A stretch of DNA of 52,441 nucleotides from Candidatus Fermentibacterota bacterium. GTDB taxonomy: Bacteria; Fermentibacterota; Fermentibacteria; Fermentibacterales; Fermentibacteraceae. The position numbers were made by a program, and so were the translations under genes. A model generated the notes under the pieces. The model had not been told where the DNA came from and made no database searches. It saw only the letters and a list, made by a program, of their open reading frames with translations. Of this stretch, positions 1 to 8,405 are shown piece after piece (the first letter of the stretch is position 1; each line of letters opens with the position of its first letter). The stretch lies in the NCBI GenBank assembly GCA_002748705.1, contig PDSZ01000025.1, positions 1-52,441 on the forward strand, given 5' to 3'.

Positions 1-332
1 CATCCAGAGGAACCCACGCAACAGTTCCATGGAGATGGTTCGAGAGTTCAGTTGCCGCTGTTAAGGCAGCTGCGCCTGGCAGGGAGATAATCGCAGTGGA
101 GAATACTCCGGACGCTATGCCTCTTCATCAGGCTTCCTTCTCCCCTTCTGCTGCATTCATATTGGGCAACGAAGCAGAAGGTGTATCAAAAGAGGCACTT
201 GAGTTGTCTGCTGCCAGAATAATAATACCACAGTCCGGTACCAGACAGTGTATCAATGTTTCCAGTACAGCTGCTGTAATAGCCTGGGAAATACAGAGAA
301 GGCGACTGACAGGAGAATTTGATAATGCTTAA
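1..332 (+). CDS. SpoU/TrmH-family RNA 2'-O-methyltransferase, 5'-truncated by window edge
   Basis: The reading frame is already open at base 3, so only the C-terminal part of the gene is present (about 109 codons). The end of the SPOUT fold is clear: LGNEAEGVS is motif 2, and IPQSGTRQCINVSSTAAV is motif 3, which forms the trefoil knot that binds S-adenosylmethionine and the partner subunit. Members methylate the 2'-hydroxyl of a ribose in 23S rRNA or tRNA. Motif 3 usually reads SLNVSxAxxI, and here Cys-Ile replaces Ser-Leu, so the exact substrate cannot be read. The stop codon lies inside the next gene (8-base overlap), which suggests translational coupling. The family is secure and the target RNA is unknown. 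Confidence 0.85.
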   Translation, partial: SRGTHATVPWRWFESSVAAVKAAAPGREIIAVENTPDAMPLHQASFSPSAAFILGNEAEGVSKEALELSAARIIIPQSGTRQCINVSSTAAVIAWEIQRRRLTGEFDNA

Positions 333-804
333 ACTTTTTGTGGCACTTGCAGTTGTACTTGCTCCGATAAAATGGATTTATGTCGTTGACGAAAACATTT
401 GCAACGGATGCGGCAACTGTTTCAACTGCTGCCCCTTTGGAGCCATAAGCGAGGTTGGAGGAAAAGCATACATTGATCCTGACCTCTGCAGAGGCTGCGG
501 CATCTGTCCCAACTACTGCAGCAGAAACGCCATTTATCGCGACTGGTATACAGGTGTTGAAGATGATACAGTCACCACCGGCATGGTTCCAGGGGCCAAC
601 CCTGCTTTCGGCTCTCTTACTGTTTCAGGAGCGGAACCCTCGGCAGAGGTAAAACTCATGGACCTGGCAGGCAGGCTTCTGGTTTCATCTGAAGCAGACG
701 AATCAGGTGATGTATCACTGGACATATCAGGCCTTGCTCCCGGCATCTATCTGATCGTTTCAGGCAGGTATTCAATAGCTCTGACTGTTGCTGGGACTAT
801 CTGA
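325..804 (+). CDS. Exported 2[4Fe-4S] ferredoxin-like protein with C-terminal T9SS sorting domain
   Basis: This 159-residue protein joins three parts. Residues 2-15 are a hydrophobic signal or anchor segment. Residues 24-68 are a bacterial dicluster ferredoxin fold with Cys26, 29, 32, 36 followed by Pro, and Cys55, 58, 61, 65, the spacing used to bind two [4Fe-4S] clusters; Cys35 is an extra cysteine. From about residue 95 to the end there is a beta-sandwich typical of type A T9SS/Por sorting domains (VKLMDLAGRLL and LAPGIYLIVSG). The ATG at 325 was chosen over the in-frame TTG at 319 because AGGAG (311-315) sits nine bases before it. No AxA cleavage site is obvious after the hydrophobic segment, so it could stay anchored. 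Its electron partner is unknown. It overlaps the upstream methyltransferase by 8 bases and meets the sulfatase-like gene tail to tail with 8 bases of overlap. Confidence 0.8.
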   Translation: MLKLFVALAVVLAPIKWIYVVDENICNGCGNCFNCCPFGAISEVGGKAYIDPDLCRGCGICPNYCSRNAIYRDWYTGVEDDTVTTGMVPGANPAFGSLTVSGAEPSAEVKLMDLAGRLLVSSEADESGDVSLDISGLAPGIYLIVSGRYSIALTVAGTI

Positions 805-2119
805 TGTAACCCAGATTCCTCAGCTCTCTGCTGGCTGTCTCATCGTAGTTCACAGGAAGAGGCGTGACAAGAGGAGGCGTAGCCCAGTAGAAACCTGCGG
901 CATTCATCAGTTCATCGTCAACAGGAAGAATATCAAGTTCAAGCGGGTCAGCCTGAAGGTCATAGGTCTCAACTGAATCGTCATCCAACGACCAAATCAG
1001 TTTGGTGTCTCCTGATACGATGGAAACCAGTTCTCCCTGACGCCACAGTACTCCGCTTGCAGGGATTTCTCTGGCAGGCAGGGTTTCTGCAAGGTCGGCA
1101 GCCGGCTGATGAACAGGGTGATCAATTCGAGCGGCATTCGCCAGTGTAACAGCAACATCCAGCTGAGCTGCCCTTTGTTCTATTGTGTTTCCACCGTTGA
1201 AGCCAGGTCCTGAGAGAATCATTGGAACATGGGTGGTTTCCTGATAGAGGGTTCTTCCATGCTCTATGCCTCCGTGCTCAAGAAATTCCTCTCCGTGGTC
1301 ACCTGCCACGACTATGATGGTGTTTTCCGCAAGACCTCTGTTCCGAAGTTCCTGAAAGAGTCTTCCTGTCTGGGAATCAGTATAGGCTATCTCTCCGTCA
1401 TAAAGCGCAATAAGATTATTCAGGTCTTCAGGGGAAGGAACCACTGTTCCATTGTTTACTCTGGTCATTTCTATTACCCCTGCGCCCCAGGAACTGTTGT
1501 ACTCACCTGAGTAATCAGGATCTGTGTAGAGGTCGCACCAGGGCTTTGGAGCAGTGTATGGAATGTGTGGATCGTAGAAGTGAACAGCTGCGAAAAACGG
1601 CACTCCCTGATCGGTTGAATCAAGCCAGGTGAGGAAGTTGTCAACTGTAGGGCCGGCCTTTCTGAGACTGTTACCGCTTGCAACTCCCTGACAGTCAAAG
1701 TGACTGAATCCTCTGTGAAATCCAAAGTCCTCATTCATGAACATCACATTGAAGAAAGCCGCTGTTCTGTAGCCTTCACGGTGAAAGGAAAGAGGAAGCC
1801 AGGGAAGATCGGCTGCAACCCCCATGAAGTCACCGTTGCCTCTTCCTGCTCCGTGCTCCACCGGTGAGACTCCTGAAAGAATGGTTGTCATTGCAGGCAG
1901 GGTCCATGACGCCTGTCCATGGCAGTTAAGAACAAGTGTTCCTGCTTCAGCAAGGCTGTCAATATGAGGTGTTGTGTTCCTTTCATAACCGTAGCAGCTG
2001 AAGTGATCTGCCCTTACTGTGTCTATCAGAACAATGAGCACATTGGGTCTGGTGTCTGTACCGCAGGAAACAGCGGTAAGGAGCATACCTGCAACAAAAA
2101 TAATCCTGATAAGTTTCAT
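797..2119 (-). CDS. Sulfatase-superfamily (alkaline-phosphatase fold) lipoprotein
   Basis: The 440-residue product starts with a lipoprotein-type signal ending AVSC (Cys19), then a sulfatase domain. The metal-binding NVLIVLIDTVRADH block lies near residue 26, the nucleophile loop is SWTLPAMTTILSG near residue 71, and GDHGEEFLEHGG is the distal metal-binding block. The start at 2119 puts the signal peptide first, because the longer frame runs back into polA. The formylglycine signature CxPxR is absent: Thr73 occupies the Cys position and Met the Arg position. A Thr nucleophile is used by phosphoethanolamine and phosphoglycerol transferases of the same superfamily, so transfer or hydrolysis of a phospho-group on the envelope is as likely as sulfate release. 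It is the last gene of the long minus-strand run, 13 bases after polA. Confidence 0.8.
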   Translation of the reverse strand: MKLIRIIFVAGMLLTAVSCGTDTRPNVLIVLIDTVRADHFSCYGYERNTTPHIDSLAEAGTLVLNCHGQASWTLPAMTTILSGVSPVEHGAGRGNGDFMGVAADLPWLPLSFHREGYRTAAFFNVMFMNEDFGFHRGFSHFDCQGVASGNSLRKAGPTVDNFLTWLDSTDQGVPFFAAVHFYDPHIPYTAPKPWCDLYTDPDYSGEYNSSWGAGVIEMTRVNNGTVVPSPEDLNNLIALYDGEIAYTDSQTGRLFQELRNRGLAENTIIVVAGDHGEEFLEHGGIEHGRTLYQETTHVPMILSGPGFNGGNTIEQRAAQLDVAVTLANAARIDHPVHQPAADLAETLPAREIPASGVLWRQGELVSIVSGDTKLIWSLDDDSVETYDLQADPLELDILPVDDELMNAAGFYWATPPLVTPLPVNYDETASRELRNLGYIR

Positions 2120-2132
2120 AACTGTCCGTTTC

Positions 2133-4778
2133 TCAATGACCGGCGTCCAGCCAGTTGCTGCCTTTGCCGGTCTCCACTGTAAGGGGAACCTTAAGGGAAA
2201 CGGCATTTTCCATCTCTTCCCTGAGAATTACCGCTGCTTTTTCATGTTCATCTTCAGGGCATGATATAACAAGTTCATCATGTACCTGCAGTACCAGTCC
2301 CGCGGCGGGAAGTTCCCCGGCAAGCCTTTCTGATACCCTTATCATGGCCATTTTGATAATGTCTGCAGCTGAACCCTGCACCACAGTGTTCACCGCCGCC
2401 CTCTCCATCTGTTTTCTCCTTGTTCCGCCGGTTTCAGCCATTCCGCTGAACAGTCTCTTTCGACCCATTATGGTACGGACCTCACCGGTGGACTCTGCCT
2501 CACTTACTGTTCTGCAGTAAAAATCCCGCACCTCAGGGTAGGTTTCATAGTAGCGGCTTATTATACCTGAAGCCTGCCCTCTGGAGACAGAGAGCCGCTG
2601 TGAAAGCCCGTAGGGGCTGATTCCGTATATAATGGAGAAGTTTACCTCCTTGGACTTGCGCCTGTGATCCGGTTCCGCGTCACCGAAGAGGGCCTCAGAG
2701 GTCCTTGAGTGTATGTCCTCATTGTTTTTGTAGGCATCCCTCAGGGCTCCTTCACCGGCAAGATGGGCGAGGATCCGCAGTTCTATCTGGGAATAGTCTG
2801 CTGTAACGAATACCTCTCCCCTGCCAGGGGGAATGAAGCTTCTGCGAATCTCACGGCCTCTGGCTGTTCTGATGGGAATGTTCTGAAGGTTCGGATTGGA
2901 TGAACTGAGTCTTCCAGTGGCAGCAACCGCCTGGTTGAAACTGGTGTGTATAAGTCCGGTGCAGGGATTGACATATTCAGGGAGTTTCTGAACATAGGTG
3001 TTCTGCAGTTTGGAAAGTTCTCTGAAACTGATAAGTGTCTCAACAAAGGGATGGGCGTTCTTCAGGGCGTTAAGCACAGTCATACCTGTGGATCTTGCTC
3101 CGCCGGAAGTCTTTCTCACAGGCTCAAGCCCCAGAATATCAAACATTATTCTGGAGACCTGTGCAGGGCTGGCAAGATTTACTGATGTGCCTGCCTGATC
3201 GGCTCCCTGCTCCATAAGGGCGAAAATCTCTCTGCTGAGCCTGTCGCTTTCAGCTCTCAGTGCATTTCCGTCAAGGCCGATGCCCCTGGCCTCCATTTTG
3301 GTCAGCACCGCTGACAGCGGCAGTTCTATCTCCCTGTATACCCTGTTAAGAGAAGGGTCTTCCGCAAGTACCCGGTCAAGTTTGAATGAAAGCGCCAGTG
3401 TTGAGGCTGAATCGGTGCAGCAGTACCTGGCTATCTCCTCTGTAGGTGTATTGATAAGGGTTCCTGTACCTCCGGAAACCTCATCAAATGTATCCATTGT
3501 TTTGCCCAGCCATTGGGGAACCAGTTTTTTAAGTGAATGACTGCGTGAATCAGGTCGAATGAGATAGTCGGCGAGATATGGGTCTCCGCAGGGGGCAGGA
3601 AGGTCTATACCGTACCTCTCAAGCACTCTTGCGTCATACTTGGCATTCTGGGCGATAAAGCCTCTGGAACGAACTGCGTTTTCCAGTTGTTTAAGGGCTT
3701 CAGCTGTGTTCAGAGAATTCCGGCAGCTGAAATACCGTCCCTGATTCGGCGATGCAGAAACAGAAAAACCGATAAGCTCCGCAATGGAGGGATCTTTTGA
3801 TGTTGTTTCAGTGTCAACGGAGAGAGGGCCGTTACCTTCCGGAATCAGTTCGGCAGGATCAGTTACCACAGTGGCAGTACAGCTGTACTTTTCTGCAACA
3901 GGCCGGTCATCTGCCAGTTTCACTCCAACCATCTCAGCAGCTTTTGCCAGAGAGAGTCTCTTCAGAATCGGCTTCAGAGCCTTACGGTCAGGCTCAGTTC
4001 CTGCAAGGTTCATGGAGAGTATTCTCTCAGGCAGCGGCCTGTCCAGCCTTGTGAGTTCAAGGCTGAGCATAACTGCTTCCCTTGATTCCTCAAGTTTCTT
4101 TCTCAGTGAAGCAGATGAGATCCTTTCCATGTTTCTGTAGATGGAATCAATGGAGCCAAACTCTGCCAGAAGCGTCCTGGCACCTTTCTTACCTATTCCC
4201 TTTGCTCCGGGAATGTTATCGGATGAGTCACCCATAATTGCCAGAAACTCAGCCACCTGAGTGGAATCAACTCCAATGACTTCAGGAACATCACCCTTCC
4301 TTACCAGTGTACTGTCTGAACCGTAACGGCCTGGCCTGAGAACAGAAATATTGTCTGATACCAGCTGAAGCAGATCCTTGTCAGGGGAAACCACAAGCAC
4401 CGGTATCTCTGATTTTCGGGCAAGGCCTGCGATAATGTCATCTGCCTCAAGTCCCGGCTCTTCAATGTAGGGTATGCCCATCAGTGGTATTATCTGCCTT
4501 GCAAGGTTTGTCTGTATTCTCAGGTCTTCAGGAGTTTCCGGCCGATTGGCTTTGTATTGGGAATAGATGTCACTCCTGAAGGTCTTTGCAGGGGCATCAC
4601 CGGCTGCTGCAATGATGCTTTTCGGGTACTCCGCTGATAGTCTGGATATCTCCGAAAGAAGGTGGCTCAATCCGCTGGTTATGGTGCCGTCAGCCCCTTT
4701 CAGAGGCCGCCTCATCATTGCGTAATGTCCCCTGTACAGTATTCCCAGGGTATCCACAAGTATCAGAAGTTTATTCAT
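2133..4778 (-). CDS. polA: DNA polymerase I
   Basis: This is an 881-residue family A polymerase with all three domains. The N-terminal 5'-nuclease runs to about residue 290 (MNKLLILVDTLGILYRGHYA, then the DKDLLQLV and GDSSDNIPGAKGIGKKGA blocks). The 3'-5' exonuclease spans about 310-490 and keeps the DEDDy residues (SVDTETTS, NAKYD and the CCTDSAS block), so proofreading is probably active, unlike many bacterial homologues. The polymerase domain has motif A (TADYSQIELRILAHL), motif B (RRKSKEVNFSIIYG) and motif C (QVHDELV). It fills gaps in DNA repair and removes Okazaki primers. The start at 4778 has AGGAGG eight bases upstream; the gene overlaps the end of the heptosyltransferase by 8 bases. 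Confidence 0.97.
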   Translation of the reverse strand: MNKLLILVDTLGILYRGHYAMMRRPLKGADGTITSGLSHLLSEISRLSAEYPKSIIAAAGDAPAKTFRSDIYSQYKANRPETPEDLRIQTNLARQIIPLMGIPYIEEPGLEADDIIAGLARKSEIPVLVVSPDKDLLQLVSDNISVLRPGRYGSDSTLVRKGDVPEVIGVDSTQVAEFLAIMGDSSDNIPGAKGIGKKGARTLLAEFGSIDSIYRNMERISSASLRKKLEESREAVMLSLELTRLDRPLPERILSMNLAGTEPDRKALKPILKRLSLAKAAEMVGVKLADDRPVAEKYSCTATVVTDPAELIPEGNGPLSVDTETTSKDPSIAELIGFSVSASPNQGRYFSCRNSLNTAEALKQLENAVRSRGFIAQNAKYDARVLERYGIDLPAPCGDPYLADYLIRPDSRSHSLKKLVPQWLGKTMDTFDEVSGGTGTLINTPTEEIARYCCTDSASTLALSFKLDRVLAEDPSLNRVYREIELPLSAVLTKMEARGIGLDGNALRAESDRLSREIFALMEQGADQAGTSVNLASPAQVSRIMFDILGLEPVRKTSGGARSTGMTVLNALKNAHPFVETLISFRELSKLQNTYVQKLPEYVNPCTGLIHTSFNQAVAATGRLSSSNPNLQNIPIRTARGREIRRSFIPPGRGEVFVTADYSQIELRILAHLAGEGALRDAYKNNEDIHSRTSEALFGDAEPDHRRKSKEVNFSIIYGISPYGLSQRLSVSRGQASGIISRYYETYPEVRDFYCRTVSEAESTGEVRTIMGRKRLFSGMAETGGTRRKQMERAAVNTVVQGSAADIIKMAMIRVSERLAGELPAAGLVLQVHDELVISCPEDEHEKAAVILREEMENAVSLKVPLTVETGKGSNWLDAGH

Positions 4779-5664
4779 CCTGCGCCCTCCTGACCATATC
4801 AGCAACCAGCCGGGGATCAATGACTTTGAAACACTCAGGCTCTTTCAGCGGACAGATCCTCTGAAAACATGGACTGCATTCAACACTGCCGGTTACCGCA
4901 AGCACTTTGCCTCCGTTTTCCAGAGGAACGGTCCATGCAGGAGAAGTAGAACCGAATATGACCACTGTGGGTCTGCCTAGAAAAGCTGCAAGATGAACTC
5001 CGCCTGAATCGTTTCCAATCACTGCTGATGCTGAGAGAAGGTTCTCGCAAAGTTCTCTTAATGTCAGCCCTGTCTTTACCGCGGCTCCTGCCCTGCCGGC
5101 CTGTTCTTCAAGGTATTCCCTCTCTGAAACTGTTCCGTAGAATACACAGGGTTTCTCAAGCAATGAGGCAACCTCTGCAAACCCCTTCCACATTTTTGCT
5201 TCACCGTATCTGGCACCTGCGAAAACAGCAATGTGTTTTTCTCCTGCCCGGGTAAGCTGAGGTTTCTCAGGCATTTCCGGAAGAGCATCCACTGCTTCAG
5301 CAATGGCATCATAGTGAAGAGAGTGGTGTCTTGTTCTGTCTTCCGGTATTCGTCTTACAGTTGTGAGAAGAGGTGTTCTGCCGTCTCCGGGAGTTCCGGT
5401 AATCTGCCTGATTCCAGCCCTCACCCCTGCCAGCGCAGAACTGAAAGATGAGGTAAGAAGAAGCAGCTTTTTGTATCTGTGACCGGAAGGGAGTTCAGGA
5501 AAGGTATGGACCTGACAGTTTGAAAAGACCATTCTGTACAGGGGAGCAACTCTCTTAACAGCCCAGATTCCAGCATCAGGATACCTGGAAATTATTCCGT
5601 TTACTGCAGGCAGTGCCATAATACCGTCACCGAGCCAGTTTGGAACCCTTACAAGGAGACTCAT
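4771..5664 (-). CDS. waaF: ADP-heptose:LPS heptosyltransferase, GT9 family (WaaF-like)
   Basis: This 297-residue enzyme adds heptose from ADP-heptose to the lipopolysaccharide inner core on the cytoplasmic side of the inner membrane. The start MSLLVRVPNWLGDGIMALPA is the classic GT9 opening with the N-W-L-G-D acceptor loop. The donor-site block GNDSGGVHLAAFLGRPTVVI with the following FGSTSPAW is intact, and the Cys-rich tail (CSPCFQRICPL) resembles heptosyltransferase II. The start was set at 5664, where ATG shares one base with the upstream stop (TAATG). It sits between a GT9-like protein and polA. WaaF is the best match, but WaaC or WaaQ specificity cannot be excluded. Confidence 0.85.
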   Translation of the reverse strand: MSLLVRVPNWLGDGIMALPAVNGIISRYPDAGIWAVKRVAPLYRMVFSNCQVHTFPELPSGHRYKKLLLLTSSFSSALAGVRAGIRQITGTPGDGRTPLLTTVRRIPEDRTRHHSLHYDAIAEAVDALPEMPEKPQLTRAGEKHIAVFAGARYGEAKMWKGFAEVASLLEKPCVFYGTVSEREYLEEQAGRAGAAVKTGLTLRELCENLLSASAVIGNDSGGVHLAAFLGRPTVVIFGSTSPAWTVPLENGGKVLAVTGSVECSPCFQRICPLKEPECFKVIDPRLVADMVRRAQDE

Positions 5665-6554
5665 TACCAGCCGCGCCGAATAAGCGAAGCCCACTGTTCA
5701 AGAAACTGACTCTCACCTCCGGCAGGTTCTCCGCCCCACCCCTGAAACACACCTTTTCGGTCAAGGCCTACCACAGGTACTCCAAGAGCTCTGGAATGCA
5801 CCCACAAATACCGGTCAGTGGTTACAACAGCAGAAGCTCCTGAGACAACAGCAGCAAAGAGTGAATGGTCTGTCTCCGGAGGAATACTGGAGGCCTTTCC
5901 GTCAGCCAGAACTATCTTCAGAGGTATTTCAGCCTTTTTTCTGTCCAGTATTGAGGCTGCTGCCTCTGTTGCAAGTATGTAGGGAAGTGTTTTGTGTGAA
6001 ATCGGAGAAAGAATGGAAGATGCCTTTTCAGAGAGTACCTGTGGAGGCTCCGGCTTCCAGTCTTCAGGATACTTCAGCCCCAGAATGCCAGTCATTGTTC
6101 TGACCGCGTCAGGAAAAGGATCGCCTTCGGTTTTTACATGAATGTTTACCGCTGAATGTGCCGACACAGAAACACATGCCCTTGGAGTACACTTCTCAAC
6201 GAACCTGAGAAGATCATCACATGGTTCAGATGCAAACATGAGAACACCAGGTTCAATCTGCGGTTCTGTTACTGAAGAGTCTGATCCCCACATGTGGATT
6301 TCAGGCAGCCATGGAAGAAACTCAGCAAGTTGAGCATAGTCTTTTCGAATAACCAGATGAACCGGTAAATTCGGGAACGATTCCTGAAGGGCGCGGGTCA
6401 TGTAAATAGCTGACCAGCTTCCTGAAACATCAGGAGAGGCAAAAACCCCTACAGCTTCCGGCTTGAGTATGTCTCCAGGGAATTTGAAAGGCGCCCAGTT
6501 GGATCTGACCTTTGATTCCCGTCTGCCTCCAAATAGCTTTCTGAAGAATTTCAC
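5664..6554 (-). CDS. Divergent GT9-like protein of unknown function
   Basis: This 296-residue protein has a basic N-terminus (KFFRKLFGGRRESK) and a two-lobed layout like GT9 glycosyltransferases. The C-terminal stretch AAVVSGASAVVTTDRYLWVH followed by SRALGVPVVGLDRKGVF lines up with the GT9 donor-binding block, but the usual D-S-G-x-x-H-L-A signature is replaced by TDRYLWVHSRA and the N-terminal GD loop is missing. It may therefore be a degenerate or non-catalytic partner of the heptosyltransferase that directly follows it. The start is GTG in a GTGA overlap with the TPR gene. The resemblance to GT9 is my reading by eye, and no activity is claimed. Confidence 0.55.
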   Translation of the reverse strand: MKFFRKLFGGRRESKVRSNWAPFKFPGDILKPEAVGVFASPDVSGSWSAIYMTRALQESFPNLPVHLVIRKDYAQLAEFLPWLPEIHMWGSDSSVTEPQIEPGVLMFASEPCDDLLRFVEKCTPRACVSVSAHSAVNIHVKTEGDPFPDAVRTMTGILGLKYPEDWKPEPPQVLSEKASSILSPISHKTLPYILATEAAASILDRKKAEIPLKIVLADGKASSIPPETDHSLFAAVVSGASAVVTTDRYLWVHSRALGVPVVGLDRKGVFQGWGGEPAGGESQFLEQWASLIRRGW

Positions 6555-7228
6555 TGCTCAAAACCTTTCATCAGTGCATCTGCAATGTCTGCTGCAGCAC
6601 TGCTGGAACTGTTTATGGCTCCCAGTACCCTGAATGACTCAGAATACCTGCCTGATATGTGAAGGCAGAGCCCGTACATAACAGGTGCCAGCGCATCAGA
6701 AGGGTACTGCTCAACAAGCAGACCGGAAAGCATCAGAGCGCTGCTGCTGTCACCAATGTTCAAATATGCGGAGCACAGGTCAAGGGCACTCCAGAACTTT
6801 TCTCTTGCTGTGGTTCCGTATTCGACTGAAAGCAGAAGGTGTTCAACAGCTTCTGCGCCTTTTCCTGCGAAAAGTTCAGAGAGACCCAGGGAGCGGTATT
6901 TAAGCCAGTTGCTTCCTGCTTTTTCTGAAACAGCCGCAAGACCGGCAACTGCTTCAGCGGAAAACCCGCAGCTCCATGCAGCCCTTGCCATCCAGAAGTC
7001 TGTCATTGAACTATCTGCTGAAAATGGCTCAAGCTCGGTTATAAGAAGAAGGGCACGATCAACATGGCCTGCATAGAGAGCTTCTTCAAGTAGCCTTCCT
7101 GCAACCCTGACCTGACCAGCCTGGTTGCCCTGTTCTGCCCAGGCTGCTCCGGCTTCCGCAAGTGATCCTGCATTCTCAAGGTCCAGCGGCGCGAAGAGAG
7201 AGAGGCAGACAAAGAGAATACTGCTCAC
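6551..7228 (-). CDS. TPR-like helical-repeat protein, probably exported
   Basis: This 225-residue protein begins with a short hydrophobic stretch (SSILFVCLSLFAPL) that could be a weak signal peptide. The rest is alanine-rich helical hairpins of TPR type, for example RLLEEALYAGHVDRALLLIT, FSAEAVAGLAAVSEKA and SEYNIGD-like turns such as YLNIGDSSSALMLSGLLVEQ. Such repeats scaffold protein complexes. The GTG start at 7228 has AGAGG nine bases upstream and overlaps the previous gene by 4 bases. The position between phospholipid and LPS genes suggests an envelope role, but the sequence alone gives no partner. Confidence 0.65.
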   Translation of the reverse strand: MSSILFVCLSLFAPLDLENAGSLAEAGAAWAEQGNQAGQVRVAGRLLEEALYAGHVDRALLLITELEPFSADSSMTDFWMARAAWSCGFSAEAVAGLAAVSEKAGSNWLKYRSLGLSELFAGKGAEAVEHLLLSVEYGTTAREKFWSALDLCSAYLNIGDSSSALMLSGLLVEQYPSDALAPVMYGLCLHISGRYSESFRVLGAINSSSSAAADIADALMKGFEQ

Positions 7229-7854
7229 CCCAGATACCTCTGAATAAGCCTTCTGGAAAGCCTGAAGTAGCTTGCTATTCCTATCACGGCAGCTATAGGT
7301 GTGAGTATTGCCGTTGCATGGGAAACCTTAATAAAGATACTCTTGTCTGAAAAGGCAAGGCTTCCACAGGAAGCAACAACAAGAACATAACTCAGTATTA
7401 CAGTGAGTCTCTCGCTGGTGGTAATTGCCACCACAGGTATGCGAATACTCCATGATACAAGCAGAAGCCCCAGAACAACAATGATGTGATACCAGGCGGT
7501 AATAAGCGCAAACTCATGTGTGATTGCTGAAAGCCTTGCAAGCATGATAAGCATAACTGAAAGGAAGAGCTTGTCAGCAAGCATATCCAGAGTTTTTCCA
7601 GGAGTTGAGACAACCTTGAGCCGCCTTGCAAGCCACCCGTCGGCATAATCACTTGCCGCGCATACCAGAGCAGTCCAGAACATCACATGATAGCTGCCCT
7701 GCCATCCTGATATTACACAGAACGGTAAAAGGATTATTCTGAGCCAGGAGACAATTGCCGGTTTAAGAGGCAGTTTTTCCTGTGCGTCCCTTATCATCTT
7801 TATGGCTGCTCTGAGCTGTTCCTGCTGTCTCTGCTTCTCCTCAACGAACTTCAA
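7225..7854 (-). CDS. CDP-alcohol phosphatidyltransferase (PgsA-like)
   Basis: This 209-residue integral membrane enzyme has the full CDP-alcohol transferase signature: Asp69, Asp72-Gly73, Ala76-Arg77, Gly86, Asp90 and Asp94, in the spacing D-x2-D-G-x2-A-R-x8-G-x3-D-x3-D. The family joins the phosphatidyl group of CDP-diacylglycerol to an alcohol, most often glycerol-3-phosphate (phosphatidylglycerophosphate synthase) or inositol phosphate. Around six membrane segments follow an unusual charged N-terminal helix of some 30 residues. The TTG start at 7854 is supported by GGAGG nine bases before it, inside the upstream gene. The alcohol substrate is not readable from sequence. Confidence 0.85.
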   Translation of the reverse strand: MKFVEEKQRQQEQLRAAIKMIRDAQEKLPLKPAIVSWLRIILLPFCVISGWQGSYHVMFWTALVCAASDYADGWLARRLKVVSTPGKTLDMLADKLFLSVMLIMLARLSAITHEFALITAWYHIIVVLGLLLVSWSIRIPVVAITTSERLTVILSYVLVVASCGSLAFSDKSIFIKVSHATAILTPIAAVIGIASYFRLSRRLIQRYLG

Positions 7855-8311
7855 GGTGAATATCCTCCAGCATTGATAAAGGCAGGTAATTCAGGGTATC
7901 AGGAATGCCTTCAAGGAACCGGAAAAGTCTGGCCATATCTCCGGCGGTAACAGGCTCATCAGGATGAAAGAGTCCGTCTGTTCTGGGCACCATCCAGCCC
8001 AGGCGGCATACCACAGCACAGTTGTCTTCCAGGGGTACTCCTTTCATGTCTGCAGGCGCATCGTCTGTCACTGAAGCCTGAGACAGAAGCTGATACCGGA
8101 AGTTCCAGGCAATAGCAGAGAGTAAATCTCTCCGTGTTGCAGGAGGGTCATTCACAGTTGACCAGAGAAGAAAAGCCTGTTCAATCCTCCCTGAAGCAAC
8201 CAGTTCAAGAACAGGGGAAACGGCGGAAACCGATGCTGAATGCCCTGAGAGAATCTGCCAGGGTCTTTCTGCAGCAGGCTGCTGAATTATCAGAAGCAGA
8301 AGCAGAAACAT
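7841..8311 (-). CDS. Small exported protein with an SLH-like C-terminal segment
   Basis: This 156-residue protein starts with a strong hydrophobic signal (MFLLLLLIIQQPAA). Its C-terminal part, with LGWMVPRTDGLFHPDEPVTA followed by GDMARLFRFL, resembles one S-layer homology repeat (hydrophobic-G-W ... G-x-F-x-P-x-x-x-x-T-x-x-x). SLH repeats usually come in threes, so a single copy is a tentative match. The start at 8311 was chosen because the longer frame runs backwards through the tRNA gene, which would be impossible as protein-coding sequence. The upstream ribosome site is weak. It lies 10 bases after the tRNA and overlaps the next gene by 14 bases. Confidence 0.6.
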   Translation of the reverse strand: MFLLLLLIIQQPAAERPWQILSGHSASVSAVSPVLELVASGRIEQAFLLWSTVNDPPATRRDLLSAIAWNFRYQLLSQASVTDDAPADMKGVPLEDNCAVVCRLGWMVPRTDGLFHPDEPVTAGDMARLFRFLEGIPDTLNYLPLSMLEDIHLEVR

Positions 8312-8321
8312 GATTAAAAAA

Positions 8322-8397
8322 TGGAGCGGGTAACGGGGATCGAACCCGCGACATTCAGCTTGGGAAGCTGACACTCTGCCAACTGAGTTATACCCGC
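8322..8397 (-). tRNA. tRNA-Gly (anticodon CCC)
   Basis: The minus strand folds as a full cloverleaf. The acceptor arm is GCGGGTA pairing with TACCCGC, the anticodon arm is TCAGC-TTCCCAA-GCTGA with anticodon CCC, and the T arm contains GGGTTCGATCCCC. The discriminator base is T and the CCA end is encoded. It reads GGG glycine codons. It sits 8 bases downstream of the dapF stop and 10 bases upstream of the next start, inside the gene run, so it is probably cut out of a longer transcript. Confidence 0.96.
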
Positions 8398-8405
8398 TCT
8401 GTTCA

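Noticed and set aside
4771..4820. Longer start for DNA polymerase I at 4820
   Set aside because: The extra 14 residues are not conserved and the start at 4778 has a strong ribosome site at the right distance.
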